A stretch of 64,000 nt of DNA from Actinotalea lenta (GTDB lineage: Bacteria > Actinomycetota > Actinomycetes > Actinomycetales > Cellulomonadaceae), in contig NZ_JAUQYP010000001.1 in NCBI RefSeq assembly GCF_030586465.1, positions 2,336,981-2,400,980 of the forward strand. Direction: 5' to 3'. The stretch's first letter is position 1, and each line of letters starts with the position of its first letter. Under the pieces are notes generated by a model. The model saw only the letters and a program-made list of their open reading frames with translations, ran no database searches and was not told where the DNA came from. Of this stretch, positions 52,921 through 62,081 are shown one piece after another. A program made the translations under genes and the position numbers.

Positions 52921-55161
52921 GTGTTCGACCACCTGGGACGGCGGATCGCTGAGCATCCGCGCACCACGATCCTGGTGTGGGTCCTGCTCGCCGGTGCCGC
53001 CTTCGTCATGACGCTCAGCGGTGCCACCGGGCAGACCCTGTTCGACCGGCTCAGCACCGGGGCGCCGGGGGTTCCGGGCTCGCAGAGCCAGGTCGGCTCG
53101 GACATCATCGCCGAGCAGTCCACCACCGGCCCGTCCCTGACGCTCGCGGTCAACGGCGTCGACCCCACCGACTCCTCGATCCCCCGCGTCGTGACACCGG
53201 CACGCCGGGACCTGTCCGCGATCGCCGGGGTCGCCTCGGTGATCGACCCGTACGTGGTGCCCGACGGACCGGCCAACCCCGCGGTGTCCGGCCTGCTGGC
53301 CCGCAACGGTCGCGGTTTCCTCATGGTCGTCGAGCTCCAGCACGGCCTCTCATCCGCTGCCGAGGACGTGGCGCTTGCCAAGGTGCAGGCCAGGCTCGAG
53401 GCGGTGCCCCCCGCGCTCACCGCCGCTGTCGGCTCCACGGTGACGGGGCAGGTCGGCGGCACGACCCTGATCGTCAAGGAGATCACCGACCAGGTCGAGA
53501 AGGACCTGCAGACCGGCGAGGCGATCGCGCTCCCCGTCGCCCTGGTGGTCATGGTGCTGGTCTTCGGGGGGCTGCTCAGCGCCGGCATGCCGCTCGCCGC
53601 CGCCGTCGCATCGATCGCCGGGGGGCTGGGCAGCGTCCTAGGGCTGTCCTACCTGCTCGAGATGGACGCCTCCGTCGTCAACGTCGTGACGGTGCTCGGG
53701 CTCGGCCTGTCGATCGACTACGGCCTGCTGATCGTCTCCCGGTTCCGCGAGGAGCTGCACGCCCTCGTCGACGCCGACGGCGGGCAACGCGTGCGCCGTC
53801 GCCGTGGCGACGGCGCCGTGCAGATCGCGCTGGAGCGCACCATGCACACCGCCGGCCGCACTGTCCTGTTCTCCGCACTGACAGTGGCGATCTCGATCGC
53901 GGGCCTCATGGTCTTCCGGCCGTCGATCCTGCGGGCGTTCGGCAGTGCCGGCGTCGCAGTGATCCTCATCGCCGTGGCCACCGCCACGACGCTCGTCCCG
54001 GCGCTCCTCGCCCTCGCCGGACGTCGGCTCATCAAGCCAGGCCTGGTCGGGCGCATCCCGGGCCTCGCCTGGCTCATCCGCCGGACCGGCGACGTCACGA
54101 CCGAGGACGGCGTGTTCTCCCGCCTCGCCCAACGGGTGCAGCGGCGTCCGTGGCTCGTGATGCTGGGCGCGATCGCCGTGCTCGCGGTGCTCGCCTCGCC
54201 CGTGCTGCAGCTCCAGCTGCGCAACTCGACGGTCGAGCTGCTACCACTGCACTCGGGCCAACGGGCCTACCTGACCACGATCGCCGAGCAGTACCCGGCA
54301 TCGGAGTCGGCGACAGGCTGGGTCGTGGCCGAGGGTTCGCTCGACGAGGTGACCGCCTGGAGCACTCAGCTCATCGACCTCCCCGAGGTCGCCTCGATCG
54401 ACCCGCCGCAGCAGCTGGGGACGTCCTACGTCGTCGTCCCCTACCGGGTGGACACGGCGGACCCCGGCGGCCCGAAGGCTGTTGACGCGGTTCGGGCGGT
54501 CCGGGGCCTCGACGCACCCTTCGACACCTGGGTCACCGGACAGGCCGCCAACCAGCTCGACTTCCTCGACGCCCTCGCCGCGCGGATGTGGTGGGCGGTG
54601 GGCATCGTCGTCGCGGCGACGTTCGTGCTGCTGTTCCTCATGACCAGGTCGCTGGTGATCCCGCTCAAGGCCCTCCTGACCAACGCGCTGTCGCTGTCCG
54701 CGTCGCTCGGCGTGCTGGTCTGGGTGTTCCAGGACGGCCACCTCGAGGGAATTCTGAGCTTCCGGCCGACGGGCGGGATCGAGACCTACGTGATCGCGCT
54801 GGTCGTGGCGTTCGGGTTCGGGCTCGCCATGGACTACGAGGTCTTCCTGCTCTCCCGGATCAAGGAGCAGTGGGATGCGGGGGCCACCAACGACGAAGCC
54901 GTCCGCCGTGGGCTCCAGCGCTCGGGCCGGATCATCACCTCAGCCGCCCTGATCGTGATCGTGGTGTTCACGGGCTTCGTGTTCGGCAAGCTCTTGATCA
55001 TCAAGGAGGTCGGGTTCTCCCTGGCGGTCGCCGTGCTGGTCGATGCGACGCTGGTCCGGATGCTCCTGGTGCCCGCGACGATGACGATCCTCGGCAGGGC
55101 GAACTGGTGGGCCCCGAGGTGGCTGCTGCGCGTCACGCGCCGCGCGACGATCCAGCACTGA
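52921..55161 (+). CDS. MMPL-family membrane transporter
   Basis: RND/MMPL-type exporter of 746 aa, family substrates being lipids or hydrophobic compounds. Two similar halves each have a periplasmic-type loop after the first helix and a bundle of membrane helices. The conserved segment LGLGLSIDYGLLIVSRF in half one is matched by FGFGLAMDYEVFLLSRI in half two, the proton-relay Asp region. GTG 52921 with GGAAGGA 7-8 nt upstream is preferred over a GTG at 52885. The gene is divergent from rarA. The substrate cannot be told from sequence. Confidence 0.9.
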   Translation: MFDHLGRRIAEHPRTTILVWVLLAGAAFVMTLSGATGQTLFDRLSTGAPGVPGSQSQVGSDIIAEQSTTGPSLTLAVNGVDPTDSSIPRVVTPARRDLSAIAGVASVIDPYVVPDGPANPAVSGLLARNGRGFLMVVELQHGLSSAAEDVALAKVQARLEAVPPALTAAVGSTVTGQVGGTTLIVKEITDQVEKDLQTGEAIALPVALVVMVLVFGGLLSAGMPLAAAVASIAGGLGSVLGLSYLLEMDASVVNVVTVLGLGLSIDYGLLIVSRFREELHALVDADGGQRVRRRRGDGAVQIALERTMHTAGRTVLFSALTVAISIAGLMVFRPSILRAFGSAGVAVILIAVATATTLVPALLALAGRRLIKPGLVGRIPGLAWLIRRTGDVTTEDGVFSRLAQRVQRRPWLVMLGAIAVLAVLASPVLQLQLRNSTVELLPLHSGQRAYLTTIAEQYPASESATGWVVAEGSLDEVTAWSTQLIDLPEVASIDPPQQLGTSYVVVPYRVDTADPGGPKAVDAVRAVRGLDAPFDTWVTGQAANQLDFLDALAARMWWAVGIVVAATFVLLFLMTRSLVIPLKALLTNALSLSASLGVLVWVFQDGHLEGILSFRPTGGIETYVIALVVAFGFGLAMDYEVFLLSRIKEQWDAGATNDEAVRRGLQRSGRIITSAALIVIVVFTGFVFGKLLIIKEVGFSLAVAVLVDATLVRMLLVPATMTILGRANWWAPRWLLRVTRRATIQH

Positions 55162-55214
55162 GGCGCGCCAGGAGGGATCGACCGTGCCGCCGCGGCCCTC
55201 GTGACCAGGTGGCG

Positions 55215-56069
55215 TCAGCGGCGGGCGCCCGGGTGGGTCGCGGTCACCGCCCGATAGGAGGTGAAGCGCCCCTCCACCACGAAGCCGAGGCGGTCGTACA
55301 GTCGCCGCGCCGGGGCGTTGGCGGCGTACATCCCCAGGGAGACCCAGTCGGCACCGGCGGCGAAGCCGGCCACGGTCGCGGCGCTCGTCAGGGCCGCACC
55401 CAGCCCGGCACCGCGGGCGCCCGGGAGCACCCCGAGCCCGTGCAGGTGCCACGAGAGGTCCGCGCCCAAGGGGTCTCCCGCGCGCCGGGACGCGCCGATC
55501 ACCCCCACGAGCCCGTCCGTGCCTGTCACACCGAACCAGGCCGCCTCGTCCGGCGCGACAGGGTCGGCTCGGGATCCCGGGTTCGCCGCGGCCAGGCACG
55601 CCCGGATCGCGTCGGCGTCCCCGATCGGGTCCAGGGCGTCCACGCGATCTCCGTGCGGCACGGCTCCGGGCGGGGTGGTCGTGGCGAACCAGTCCCATGC
55701 AGTGGCCGCCTCGATCCCCAGCGCTGTGCGGGTCGAGGCGGGAAGGTCGACTTCCGCCTCCAGCCACGGACCTTCGTGCTCGGGTGCCCCGGACACGCCA
55801 GCGGGGCCCGCCGCCAGCCGCGGCAGGGTTGCCCACCGCACGGGCCCGAGACCGGTCGCGCGGACGCCCAGCAGCCGCCGCACGCGCGCAGGGTCGCCTC
55901 GGCCCAGGAGGGTGCTGCGGTCTGCGACCCGCACCATCAGGAGCAGGGCGTCCTCCTCCGCGACGACGGTGCGCGCCGTCCCGCGCCGCCGGTCGGCGAG
56001 CAGCATCCGGTCCGCTCGCCACCGCGCCGGCAGGTCGGCCCCGGTCGCCTGCTCGGACGGAGCGCTCAC
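55215..56069 (-). CDS. GNAT-family N-acetyltransferase
   Basis: A 284-aa protein. The C-terminal half (~150-284) is a GNAT domain with the acetyl-CoA loop [14 protein letters not shown] and the later [15 protein letters not shown]. The N-terminal half is unrecognised and contains no clear second GNAT motif. The GTG start overlaps the aspS stop (GTGA). The acceptor substrate is unknown. Confidence 0.85.
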   Translation of the reverse strand: MSAPSEQATGADLPARWRADRMLLADRRRGTARTVVAEEDALLLMVRVADRSTLLGRGDPARVRRLLGVRATGLGPVRWATLPRLAAGPAGVSGAPEHEGPWLEAEVDLPASTRTALGIEAATAWDWFATTTPPGAVPHGDRVDALDPIGDADAIRACLAAANPGSRADPVAPDEAAWFGVTGTDGLVGVIGASRRAGDPLGADLSWHLHGLGVLPGARGAGLGAALTSAATVAGFAAGADWVSLGMYAANAPARRLYDRLGFVVEGRFTSYRAVTATHPGARR

Positions 56070-57886
56070 GCCGGATCGCGCGGCGCGCCACCAGCGCGCG
56101 CGGACGAGCCCGCGGTCTCGACGGTCCCCTCCGGCGCCGGGGTCGCGTCGACCCCGGTCTCCTTGCGCTGCTCGGCGCTGATGGGTGCCGGTGCGCCGGT
56201 CAGCGGGTCGTACCCGCCGCCCGACTTGGGGAACGCGATGACGTCGCGGATCGAGTCGCTGCCGGTCAGCAGCATGACGATCCGGTCCCACCCGAACGCG
56301 ATCCCGCCGTGCGGCGGGGCGCCGAACGCGAATGCGTCCAGGAGGAAGCCGAACTTCTCCCTGGCCTCGTCCGGCCCGATGCCCATGACCGCGAACACCC
56401 GCTCCTGGACGTCGCGCCGATGGATACGGATCGAGCCGCCGCCGATCTCGTTGCCGTTGCACACGATGTCGTAGGCGTACGCGAGGGCGTTCGCCGGGTC
56501 GGACTCGAAGGTGTCGATCCAGTCCGGGTTGGGCGACGTGAAAGCGTGGTGCACGGCGGTCCACTGACCACCGCCCACCGCCACGTCGTCGTCCTCACCC
56601 ACCGGCTTGAACAGGGGCGCGTCGACCACCCAGACGAACGACCAGGCCGACTCGTCGACGACGCCGACGCGCCGGGCGATCTCCTGGCGCGCAGCGCCGA
56701 GCAGCGCCCGGGACTCCGATGCCTTGCCCGCCGCGAAGAACACGCAGTCGCCAGGTTCAGCGCCGACGGCGGCCACGAGGCCCTCGCGCTCGGCGTCGGA
56801 CAGGTTCTTGGCGACGGGGCCGCCGAGCTCGCCGTCCTCGGAGACCGTGACGTAGGCCAGGCCGCGGGCGCCGCGCTGCTTCGCCCACTCCTGCCAGGCG
56901 TCGAACGTGCGCCGCGGCTGGGAGCCGCCGCCGGGCATGACCACGGCGCCCACGTACGGCGCCTGGAACACCCGGAACGGCGTGTCGGCGAAGTAGTCCG
57001 TCAGCTCCACGAGCTCCAGGCCGTAGCGCAGGTCGGGCTTGTCCGTGCCGTACTTGCGCATCGCCTCGGCGTACGTGATCCGCGGGATGGGGGTCGGGAT
57101 CGTGTACCCGATGAGCTCCCACAGCGCGACGAGGATCTCCTCGGACACGGCGATGACGTCGTCCTGCTCGACGAAGCTCATCTCGACGTCGAGCTGGGTG
57201 AACTCCGGCTGCCGGTCGGCCCGGAAGTCCTCGTCCCGGTAGCAGCGGGCGATCTGGTAGTACCGCTCCAGCCCGGCGACCATGAGCAGCTGCTTGAACA
57301 GCTGGGGACTCTGCGGGAGCGCGTACCAGGAGCCGGGGGCCAGCCGCGCGGGCACCACGAAGTCCCGCGCACCCTCCGGCGTCGACCGGGTCAGGGTCGG
57401 GGTCTCGGTCTCGACGAATCCGTGCGCGTCCAGGACCCGGCGTGCCGCAGCATTGGCCCGCGCACGCAGGCGGAGCGCGGCCGCGGGCCCGGGACGGCGC
57501 AGGTCCAGGTAGCGGTGCCGCAGCCGCGCCTCCTCGCCCACCTGCTCGTCGAGCGCGGAGGACACCTGGAACGGCAGCGGTGCGGCCTCGTTGAGCACCA
57601 CGACGTCGCTCGCGGTCACCTCGATCTCGCCCGTGGCCAGCTGCGGGTTCTCGTTGCCCTCCGGGCGGCGCCCGACCGCGCCGGTGACCTGGAGCACGTA
57701 CTCGTTTCGCAGGCCGTGCGCGACGTCCTCGTCGCGGATCACCACCTGCGCGACACCCGAGGCGTCTCGCAGGTCGATGAACGCCACGCCGCCGTGATCA
57801 CGCCGCCGGTCCACCCAGCCGGTGAGCGTGACGGTCTGGCCGGAGTGCTCGGCCCGCAGGGAGCCGGCGTCGTGGGTGCGGAGCAC
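56066..57886 (-). CDS. aspS: Aspartyl-tRNA synthetase, probably non-discriminating
   Basis: Charges tRNA-Asp. The 606-aa protein has the N-terminal OB fold ([19 protein letters not shown]) and class II motifs ([39 protein letters not shown], given here only as the segment GGIAFGWDR). A GAD insert domain lies between. His31, and Gly77 in the next loop, match residues seen in bacterial AspRS that also charge tRNA-Asn. If so, GatCAB must complete Asn-tRNA synthesis. A TAAGAT box lies upstream. Confidence 0.95.
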   Translation of the reverse strand: MLRTHDAGSLRAEHSGQTVTLTGWVDRRRDHGGVAFIDLRDASGVAQVVIRDEDVAHGLRNEYVLQVTGAVGRRPEGNENPQLATGEIEVTASDVVVLNEAAPLPFQVSSALDEQVGEEARLRHRYLDLRRPGPAAALRLRARANAAARRVLDAHGFVETETPTLTRSTPEGARDFVVPARLAPGSWYALPQSPQLFKQLLMVAGLERYYQIARCYRDEDFRADRQPEFTQLDVEMSFVEQDDVIAVSEEILVALWELIGYTIPTPIPRITYAEAMRKYGTDKPDLRYGLELVELTDYFADTPFRVFQAPYVGAVVMPGGGSQPRRTFDAWQEWAKQRGARGLAYVTVSEDGELGGPVAKNLSDAEREGLVAAVGAEPGDCVFFAAGKASESRALLGAARQEIARRVGVVDESAWSFVWVVDAPLFKPVGEDDDVAVGGGQWTAVHHAFTSPNPDWIDTFESDPANALAYAYDIVCNGNEIGGGSIRIHRRDVQERVFAVMGIGPDEAREKFGFLLDAFAFGAPPHGGIAFGWDRIVMLLTGSDSIRDVIAFPKSGGGYDPLTGAPAPISAEQRKETGVDATPAPEGTVETAGSSARAGGAPRDPA

Positions 57887-57935
57887 GGTCGATCCTTCGC
57901 TTGGGGGTGCTGCGCCCGATCGGACGCCGCAGGCG

Positions 57936-57941
57936 ATCTTA
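57936..57941 (-). promoter_or_regulatory. Candidate -10 box for aspS
   Basis: TAAGAT on the minus strand, giving a leader of about 43 nt. No clear -35; the upstream hairpin ends 12 nt away. Confidence 0.45.
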
Positions 57942-57952
57942 GTTGGCCCGCG

Positions 57953-57986
57953 AGCCCCCTCGCGCGGCCGGCCCGGCGCGGGGGCT
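57953..57986 (-). terminator. Hairpin after hisS
   Basis: AGCCCCC pairs with GGGGGCT; the helix continues with CGCGC / GCGCG after a small bulge. It lies 7 nt past the hisS stop. No T-tract. Confidence 0.65.
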
Positions 57987-57992
57987 GAGCGG

Positions 57993-59345
57993 TCAGGAGG
58001 CGGCGATCACGCGTGGCATCAGGTCGTCCTCGCCCGGCCACCAGGAGCCGGGGTCGGCCGCGACCTGCTCGCCCGACCTGATGTCCTTGACCTCTCCGGC
58101 GTCGGGGAACCACACGTACGGGATGCCGCGCCGGTCGGCATGCCGGATCTGCTTGCCGAACTTGGCTGCGGTCGGGGCGACCTCGACCGGGATCCCCCGG
58201 GCGCGCAGCGCCTGCGCGACGCGGTCGGACTCCGCGCGCGACGTCTCGTCCGTCACCGCGACCAGGACCGCGCTGGGCACCGCGCGAGTGACCGTCACCA
58301 GGCCCGCCGACAGCAGGCGCGCCACCAGGCGGGAGACCCCGACGGAGATCCCGACGCCCGGGTACGTGGTTGCCCCGTCGCTGGCCAGGGAGTCGTACCG
58401 CCCGCCCGAGCAGATCGATCCGAGGTTCTCGTGGCCCACCAGCACCGTCTCGTAGACGGACCCGGTGTAGTAGTCCAGACCACGGGCGATCTTCAGGTCG
58501 GCCACCAGGGTGCCCGGCGCGGTCGCGGCGGCCGCCTCGAGGAGCTGCGCGAGCTCGGTGAGGCCGCTCTCGAGCAGCGCGTTGTCGGCACCGTGGTGCG
58601 CAGCGAGCTGTCGGACCTGGTCGACCACGACGACATCGGAGCCACGCAGCTCGGCCAGCGCCAGGAGCGCGACCGCCTGGTCGCCGGTCGCGCCGGCCTC
58701 CGAGACGAGCTGCTCGGTCACGGCCTCAGGGCCCACCTTGTCGAGCTTGTCGATCGAGCGCAGCACGGCCTCGACGTCCGTCAGGCCCAGCCCCGTGGCG
58801 AACCCCTCGACCACCTTGCGGTTGTTCACCAGGACCTGGACGGCAGGCATGCCGATCTCACGCAGCCGGGCGAAGGCCTCCGCGACGACGAGTGCCACCT
58901 CGACCTCGTAGTGGAAGGGCAGCTCGCCGGCGCCGACCACGTCGATGTCGGCCTGGCAGAACTCCCGGAACCGGCCGTCCTGCGGCCGCTCTCCGCGCCA
59001 CACCTTCTGGATCTGATAGCGCTTGAAGGGAAACGTCAGCCGGCCGGCGTTCTCCAGAACGTACCGGGCGAACGGCACCGTGAGGTCGAAGTGCAGGCCG
59101 AGGCCCTGCTCCGGGTGGTCGGCTGCGGCGGCCTCGTCGTCCTGGAGCCGACGCAGGACGTACACCTCCTTGGAGGTCTCCCCCTTGCGCAGCAGCTGGT
59201 CGAGCGGCTCCACGGCACGGGTCTCGATCCCTGCGTACCCGTACAGCTCGAAGGTGTGGCGCAGCGTGTCCAGAACGTGCTGCTCCACGATCCGGCCGGC
59301 AGGCAACCACTCCGGGAAACCGGACAGGGGGGTGGGGCGGGCCAT
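57993..59345 (-). CDS. hisS: Histidyl-tRNA synthetase
   Basis: Charges tRNA-His. The 450-aa class II enzyme has [11 protein letters not shown] (motif 2 entry), [15 protein letters not shown] and the histidine-specific [13 protein letters not shown]. An anticodon-binding domain ends it. ATG 59345 is preceded by AGGAAGGA. It follows the metallo-hydrolase gene by 19 nt. Confidence 0.96.
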   Translation of the reverse strand: MARPTPLSGFPEWLPAGRIVEQHVLDTLRHTFELYGYAGIETRAVEPLDQLLRKGETSKEVYVLRRLQDDEAAAADHPEQGLGLHFDLTVPFARYVLENAGRLTFPFKRYQIQKVWRGERPQDGRFREFCQADIDVVGAGELPFHYEVEVALVVAEAFARLREIGMPAVQVLVNNRKVVEGFATGLGLTDVEAVLRSIDKLDKVGPEAVTEQLVSEAGATGDQAVALLALAELRGSDVVVVDQVRQLAAHHGADNALLESGLTELAQLLEAAAATAPGTLVADLKIARGLDYYTGSVYETVLVGHENLGSICSGGRYDSLASDGATTYPGVGISVGVSRLVARLLSAGLVTVTRAVPSAVLVAVTDETSRAESDRVAQALRARGIPVEVAPTAAKFGKQIRHADRRGIPYVWFPDAGEVKDIRSGEQVAADPGSWWPGEDDLMPRVIAAS

Positions 59346-59364
59346 CTCGAGGTCCTTCCTGACG

Positions 59365-60045
59365 TCAGTGCGCAGCGCGCAGGAACGGGTTGCTGCGCAG
59401 CTCGGCAGCGATGCTGGTGCGGGGCCCGTGGCCGGGGACGACCTGGACCTCCCCGGGGAGCATGGCGAGACGACGCAGACTGTCCGCCATCGCTCGTTCG
59501 TCGCCGCCGGGAAGATCCGTCCGCCCGATGGTCCCGGCGAACAGGACGTCACCGGTCAGCACCGTCCGGACACCGTCCACGTGCACCAGGTAGGCGGTGG
59601 AGCCTTCCGTGTGGCCGGGCAGGTGCCAGGCCTCGAGCTGGTCGGTCATGCCCACGTCCAACGGCCTCGGCGCGTCCGGCTCGGCCGTGAACGTGGCGAC
59701 CCGGGGCGGCTCGACGGGTCCGGGCAGGTCCGACATCGCACGGAGCTGCCCGCCGAGCGGGCCCAGCGTCCCGAAGGGCTCCGCGAGACGGTAGGCGTCG
59801 GCCTCGTGCACATGCAGCGGCACGGCCCACTCGCGGCACAGGCGGCCGGAGTCCCAGGTGTGGTCGACGTGCCCGTGGGTGGCCAGCACCCCGACCGGTG
59901 TCCAGCCCTCCCGGTCCACGATCCGCAGGATGCGTTCCGCCACGCCGCCTCCGGCGTCGACAACCGCGACCCGGGCGTCGGAGTCGACGACCAGGACGCA
60001 GGTCGCGCCGAGCAACGGCGCCTCCACGGTCCTCAGGAGCACCAC
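59365..60045 (-). CDS. Metallo-beta-lactamase-fold hydrolase (glyoxalase II-like)
   Basis: A 226-aa hydrolase with the metal motif THGHVDHTWD and further ligands in LPGHTEGSTAY, LTGDVLF and VPGHGP. These match hydroxyacylglutathione hydrolase-like proteins, although actinobacteria use other thiols, so the substrate is unknown. Two GTGs lie in tandem at 60045 and 60042. A TAGGCT hexamer ends exactly 6 nt before the second, favouring a leaderless start at 60042. It is placed before hisS, as in many actinobacteria. Confidence 0.88.
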   Translation of the reverse strand: MVLLRTVEAPLLGATCVLVVDSDARVAVVDAGGGVAERILRIVDREGWTPVGVLATHGHVDHTWDSGRLCREWAVPLHVHEADAYRLAEPFGTLGPLGGQLRAMSDLPGPVEPPRVATFTAEPDAPRPLDVGMTDQLEAWHLPGHTEGSTAYLVHVDGVRTVLTGDVLFAGTIGRTDLPGGDERAMADSLRRLAMLPGEVQVVPGHGPRTSIAAELRSNPFLRAAH

Positions 60046-60377
60046 CGCAGCCTAGTGGCGTCACCACGCGGACCCGTCGAGGGCGGCTGCCTAGACTGTG
60101 GGCTGCCCGCACCGTCGCGGGTCGGGCGGAAGGGGACCACTCGTGGCCAGCGGGCACGAACGGCAGGCCGCTCGCCGCGGGCGCGCGACACGGCTCCCAC
60201 GCCGGCAGGCCCCGCGGCCACCCGGCGCCACCGCGCGCGCGAAGCAAGCCGGTACGGTGTCCGTGGCAGGAAGCGAGTGCGACGTGCAGGTCTCGGTCCA
60301 CCCCGTCGGGGTGGCGGTGGCCGGCGCGACGCCGACCACCCGGTGATCCGGGCAACGATGGAGAAGGTGGAGACCCA
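60046..60377 (+). other. Leader region between the hydrolase and DUF349 genes
   Basis: Divergent intergenic region of 332 nt. It holds the TAGGCT box of the hydrolase (60049-60054, minus). A plus-strand TAGACT box (60092-60097) would start transcripts near 60104. A short open frame with a strong ribosome-binding site is listed separately. No RNA structure is recognised. Confidence 0.5.
60143..60346 (+). CDS. Possible small basic protein ORF
   Basis: A 67-codon frame from GTG 60143, with GGAAGGGGA ending 6 nt upstream and a TAGACT -10 box about 45 nt upstream. The product starts VASGHERQAARRGRATRLPR, very Arg-rich, then turns neutral. Third-position GC is somewhat lower than in neighbouring genes. 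The N-terminus resembles the basic starts of actinobacterial cyclophilin-type proteins often found near rel, so a decayed remnant is possible. Function unknown. Confidence 0.35.
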   Translation: MASGHERQAARRGRATRLPRRQAPRPPGATARAKQAGTVSVAGSECDVQVSVHPVGVAVAGATPTTR

Positions 60378-62030
60378 GTGAGCGAGACCGACCCCGAGGC
60401 CACGCAGGCCGCGCCGGAGCCGGCCGCCCCGGCCGGGGAGACGACCGAGGCGACGTCCGCGCAGGAGACCACCGCCGAGACCGTCGAGGAACCCGAAGCG
60501 GCCCAGCCGCCCGAGACCGTCGAGGAACCCGAAGCGGCCCAGCCGCCGGTGGCCGCCGATGCGACTCCGGCAAGCCCAGCGCCGACGGGCACGGTCCGGC
60601 CGGCTGACGACCCCGTCGCCGCACCCGAGGCCCCGCCCGTGACGGCCGCGCCCGCACCCGAGGCCCGACCGGTACCGCGGCCGCCGCTGCCCACACCACG
60701 GCCCGGCCGTCCCACGCCCAAGACCGTCGCAGCCCCCACGCCCAGCGTCCCGGCACCCCCGGACCTGACACCCGCCGAGGAGGCGGAGGCGGCCGCGTTC
60801 GGCCGTGTCGACGCCGACGGCACGGTGTGGGTGCGCGAGTCCGCCGGTGAGCGGACCGTGGGCCAGTACCCCGGCGCGGACGCCGACGAGGCCCTCGCGC
60901 TGTACGTGCGGCGGTACGCCGACCTGCGAGCCTCGGTCCTGCTCTTCGAGGCGCGCCTGTCGACCGACCTGTCCGCGCGGGAGATCGACTCGACACTGGA
61001 GCACCTGACTGCCGAGCTCGCCGAGCCCGCAGCGGTCGGCGACCTCGACGGGCTGCGCGCTGAGCTCGAGCGGCTGCGCAGCCTGGCGGCGGAGCGCAAG
61101 GCGGCCGCAGAGGCCGAGCGCGCGGCGGCCAAGGCCCGCGCCGTCGAGGCGCGCACCGAGCTCGTCGAGGCTGCGGAGAAGATCGCCGCGACCGACCCGG
61201 CGAAGATGCAGTGGCGCCCCGCCGGGGACCAGCTGCGCTCGCTGCTCGACCAGTGGAAGGACGCCCAGCGCAACGGGCCGCGCATCGACCGTCCCACCGA
61301 GGACGCCCTCTGGAAGCGGTTCAGCCACGCACGTTCGACGTTCGACCGCGAGCGTCGCCGGTTCTTCAGCGAGCTGGAGAAGTCGAACGCGCAGGCCAAG
61401 GAGGTCAAGGCAGCGCTCGTGGCCGAGGCCGAGGCCCTCGCGGGCAGCACCGACTGGGGGCCGACGTCCGGGGCGTTCCGGGACCTCATGGCGCGCTGGA
61501 AGGCGGCAGGACGCGCCGGGCGCAAGGACGACGACGCCCTGTGGGCACGGTTCCGCGCGGCCCAGGACACGTTCTTCGCTGCGCGCGACGCTGCCAACCG
61601 CGCGACGGACGCCGAGTTCCAGGCGAACCTCGAGGTCAAGCTCGGGCTCCTCGAGCAGGCGGAGGCCCTCCTGCCGATCACCGACCTCACCTCCGCGAAG
61701 GCCACCCTGCGCGACATCCAGGCCAAGTGGGACGCCGCGGGCAAGGTGCCGCGGGGGGATCTGCAACGTGTCGAGGGTCGGCTGCGCGCCGTCGAGCAGG
61801 CCGTCCGGGACGCGGACCAGGCGCACTGGCGTCGCACCAACCCGGAGACCCGGGCTCGTGCCGAGGGCGCCGCCGCGCAGCTGTACGCCGCCATCGCAGC
61901 GCTCGAGGACGACCTCGAGAAGGCCCGCCGGACCAACGACGCGCGCCGCATCAAGGAGGCGACCCAGGCGCTCGAGGCCCGGCGTTCCTGGCTGGAGCAG
62001 GTGGAGCGAGCGGCCGCCGAGTCGCGCTGA
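60378..62030 (+). CDS. DUF349 repeat protein
   Basis: A 550-aa protein of unknown function. Residues ~1-135 are acidic and Pro/Ala/Glu-rich and look disordered. The rest is helical with repeated DUF349 units (QWRPAGDQLRSLLDQWKDAQ; DWGPTSGAFRDLMARWKAAG; TSAKATLRDIQAKWDAAGK). A long coiled coil precedes them. The GTG start has GGTGGAG 6 nt upstream. The frame contains a near-perfect 36-bp tandem repeat. It is convergent with rel, its usual neighbour in actinobacteria. Confidence 0.85.
   Translation: MSETDPEATQAAPEPAAPAGETTEATSAQETTAETVEEPEAAQPPETVEEPEAAQPPVAADATPASPAPTGTVRPADDPVAAPEAPPVTAAPAPEARPVPRPPLPTPRPGRPTPKTVAAPTPSVPAPPDLTPAEEAEAAAFGRVDADGTVWVRESAGERTVGQYPGADADEALALYVRRYADLRASVLLFEARLSTDLSAREIDSTLEHLTAELAEPAAVGDLDGLRAELERLRSLAAERKAAAEAERAAAKARAVEARTELVEAAEKIAATDPAKMQWRPAGDQLRSLLDQWKDAQRNGPRIDRPTEDALWKRFSHARSTFDRERRRFFSELEKSNAQAKEVKAALVAEAEALAGSTDWGPTSGAFRDLMARWKAAGRAGRKDDDALWARFRAAQDTFFAARDAANRATDAEFQANLEVKLGLLEQAEALLPITDLTSAKATLRDIQAKWDAAGKVPRGDLQRVEGRLRAVEQAVRDADQAHWRRTNPETRARAEGAAAQLYAAIAALEDDLEKARRTNDARRIKEATQALEARRSWLEQVERAAAESR
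60477..60548 (+). repeat. 36-bp tandem duplication in the DUF349 gene
   Basis: Two adjacent 36-bp copies (60477-60512, 60513-60548) differing at one base, encoding ETVEEPEAAQPP twice. It lies in the disordered N-terminal region and keeps the frame. Confidence 0.9.
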
Positions 62031-62036
62031 CACCCG

Positions 62037-62073
62037 CCTGCCGGCACGTCGGCGCACCGCGGGCGCCGGCGGG
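62037..62073. terminator. Possible shared hairpin between DUF349 and rel genes
   Basis: CCTGCCGGC (62037-62045) can pair with GCCGGCGGG (62065-62073) with one G-T pair and a 19-nt loop, between two convergent genes. A weak candidate for a bidirectional terminator. Confidence 0.35.
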
Positions 62074-62081
62074 CCGCGCGA

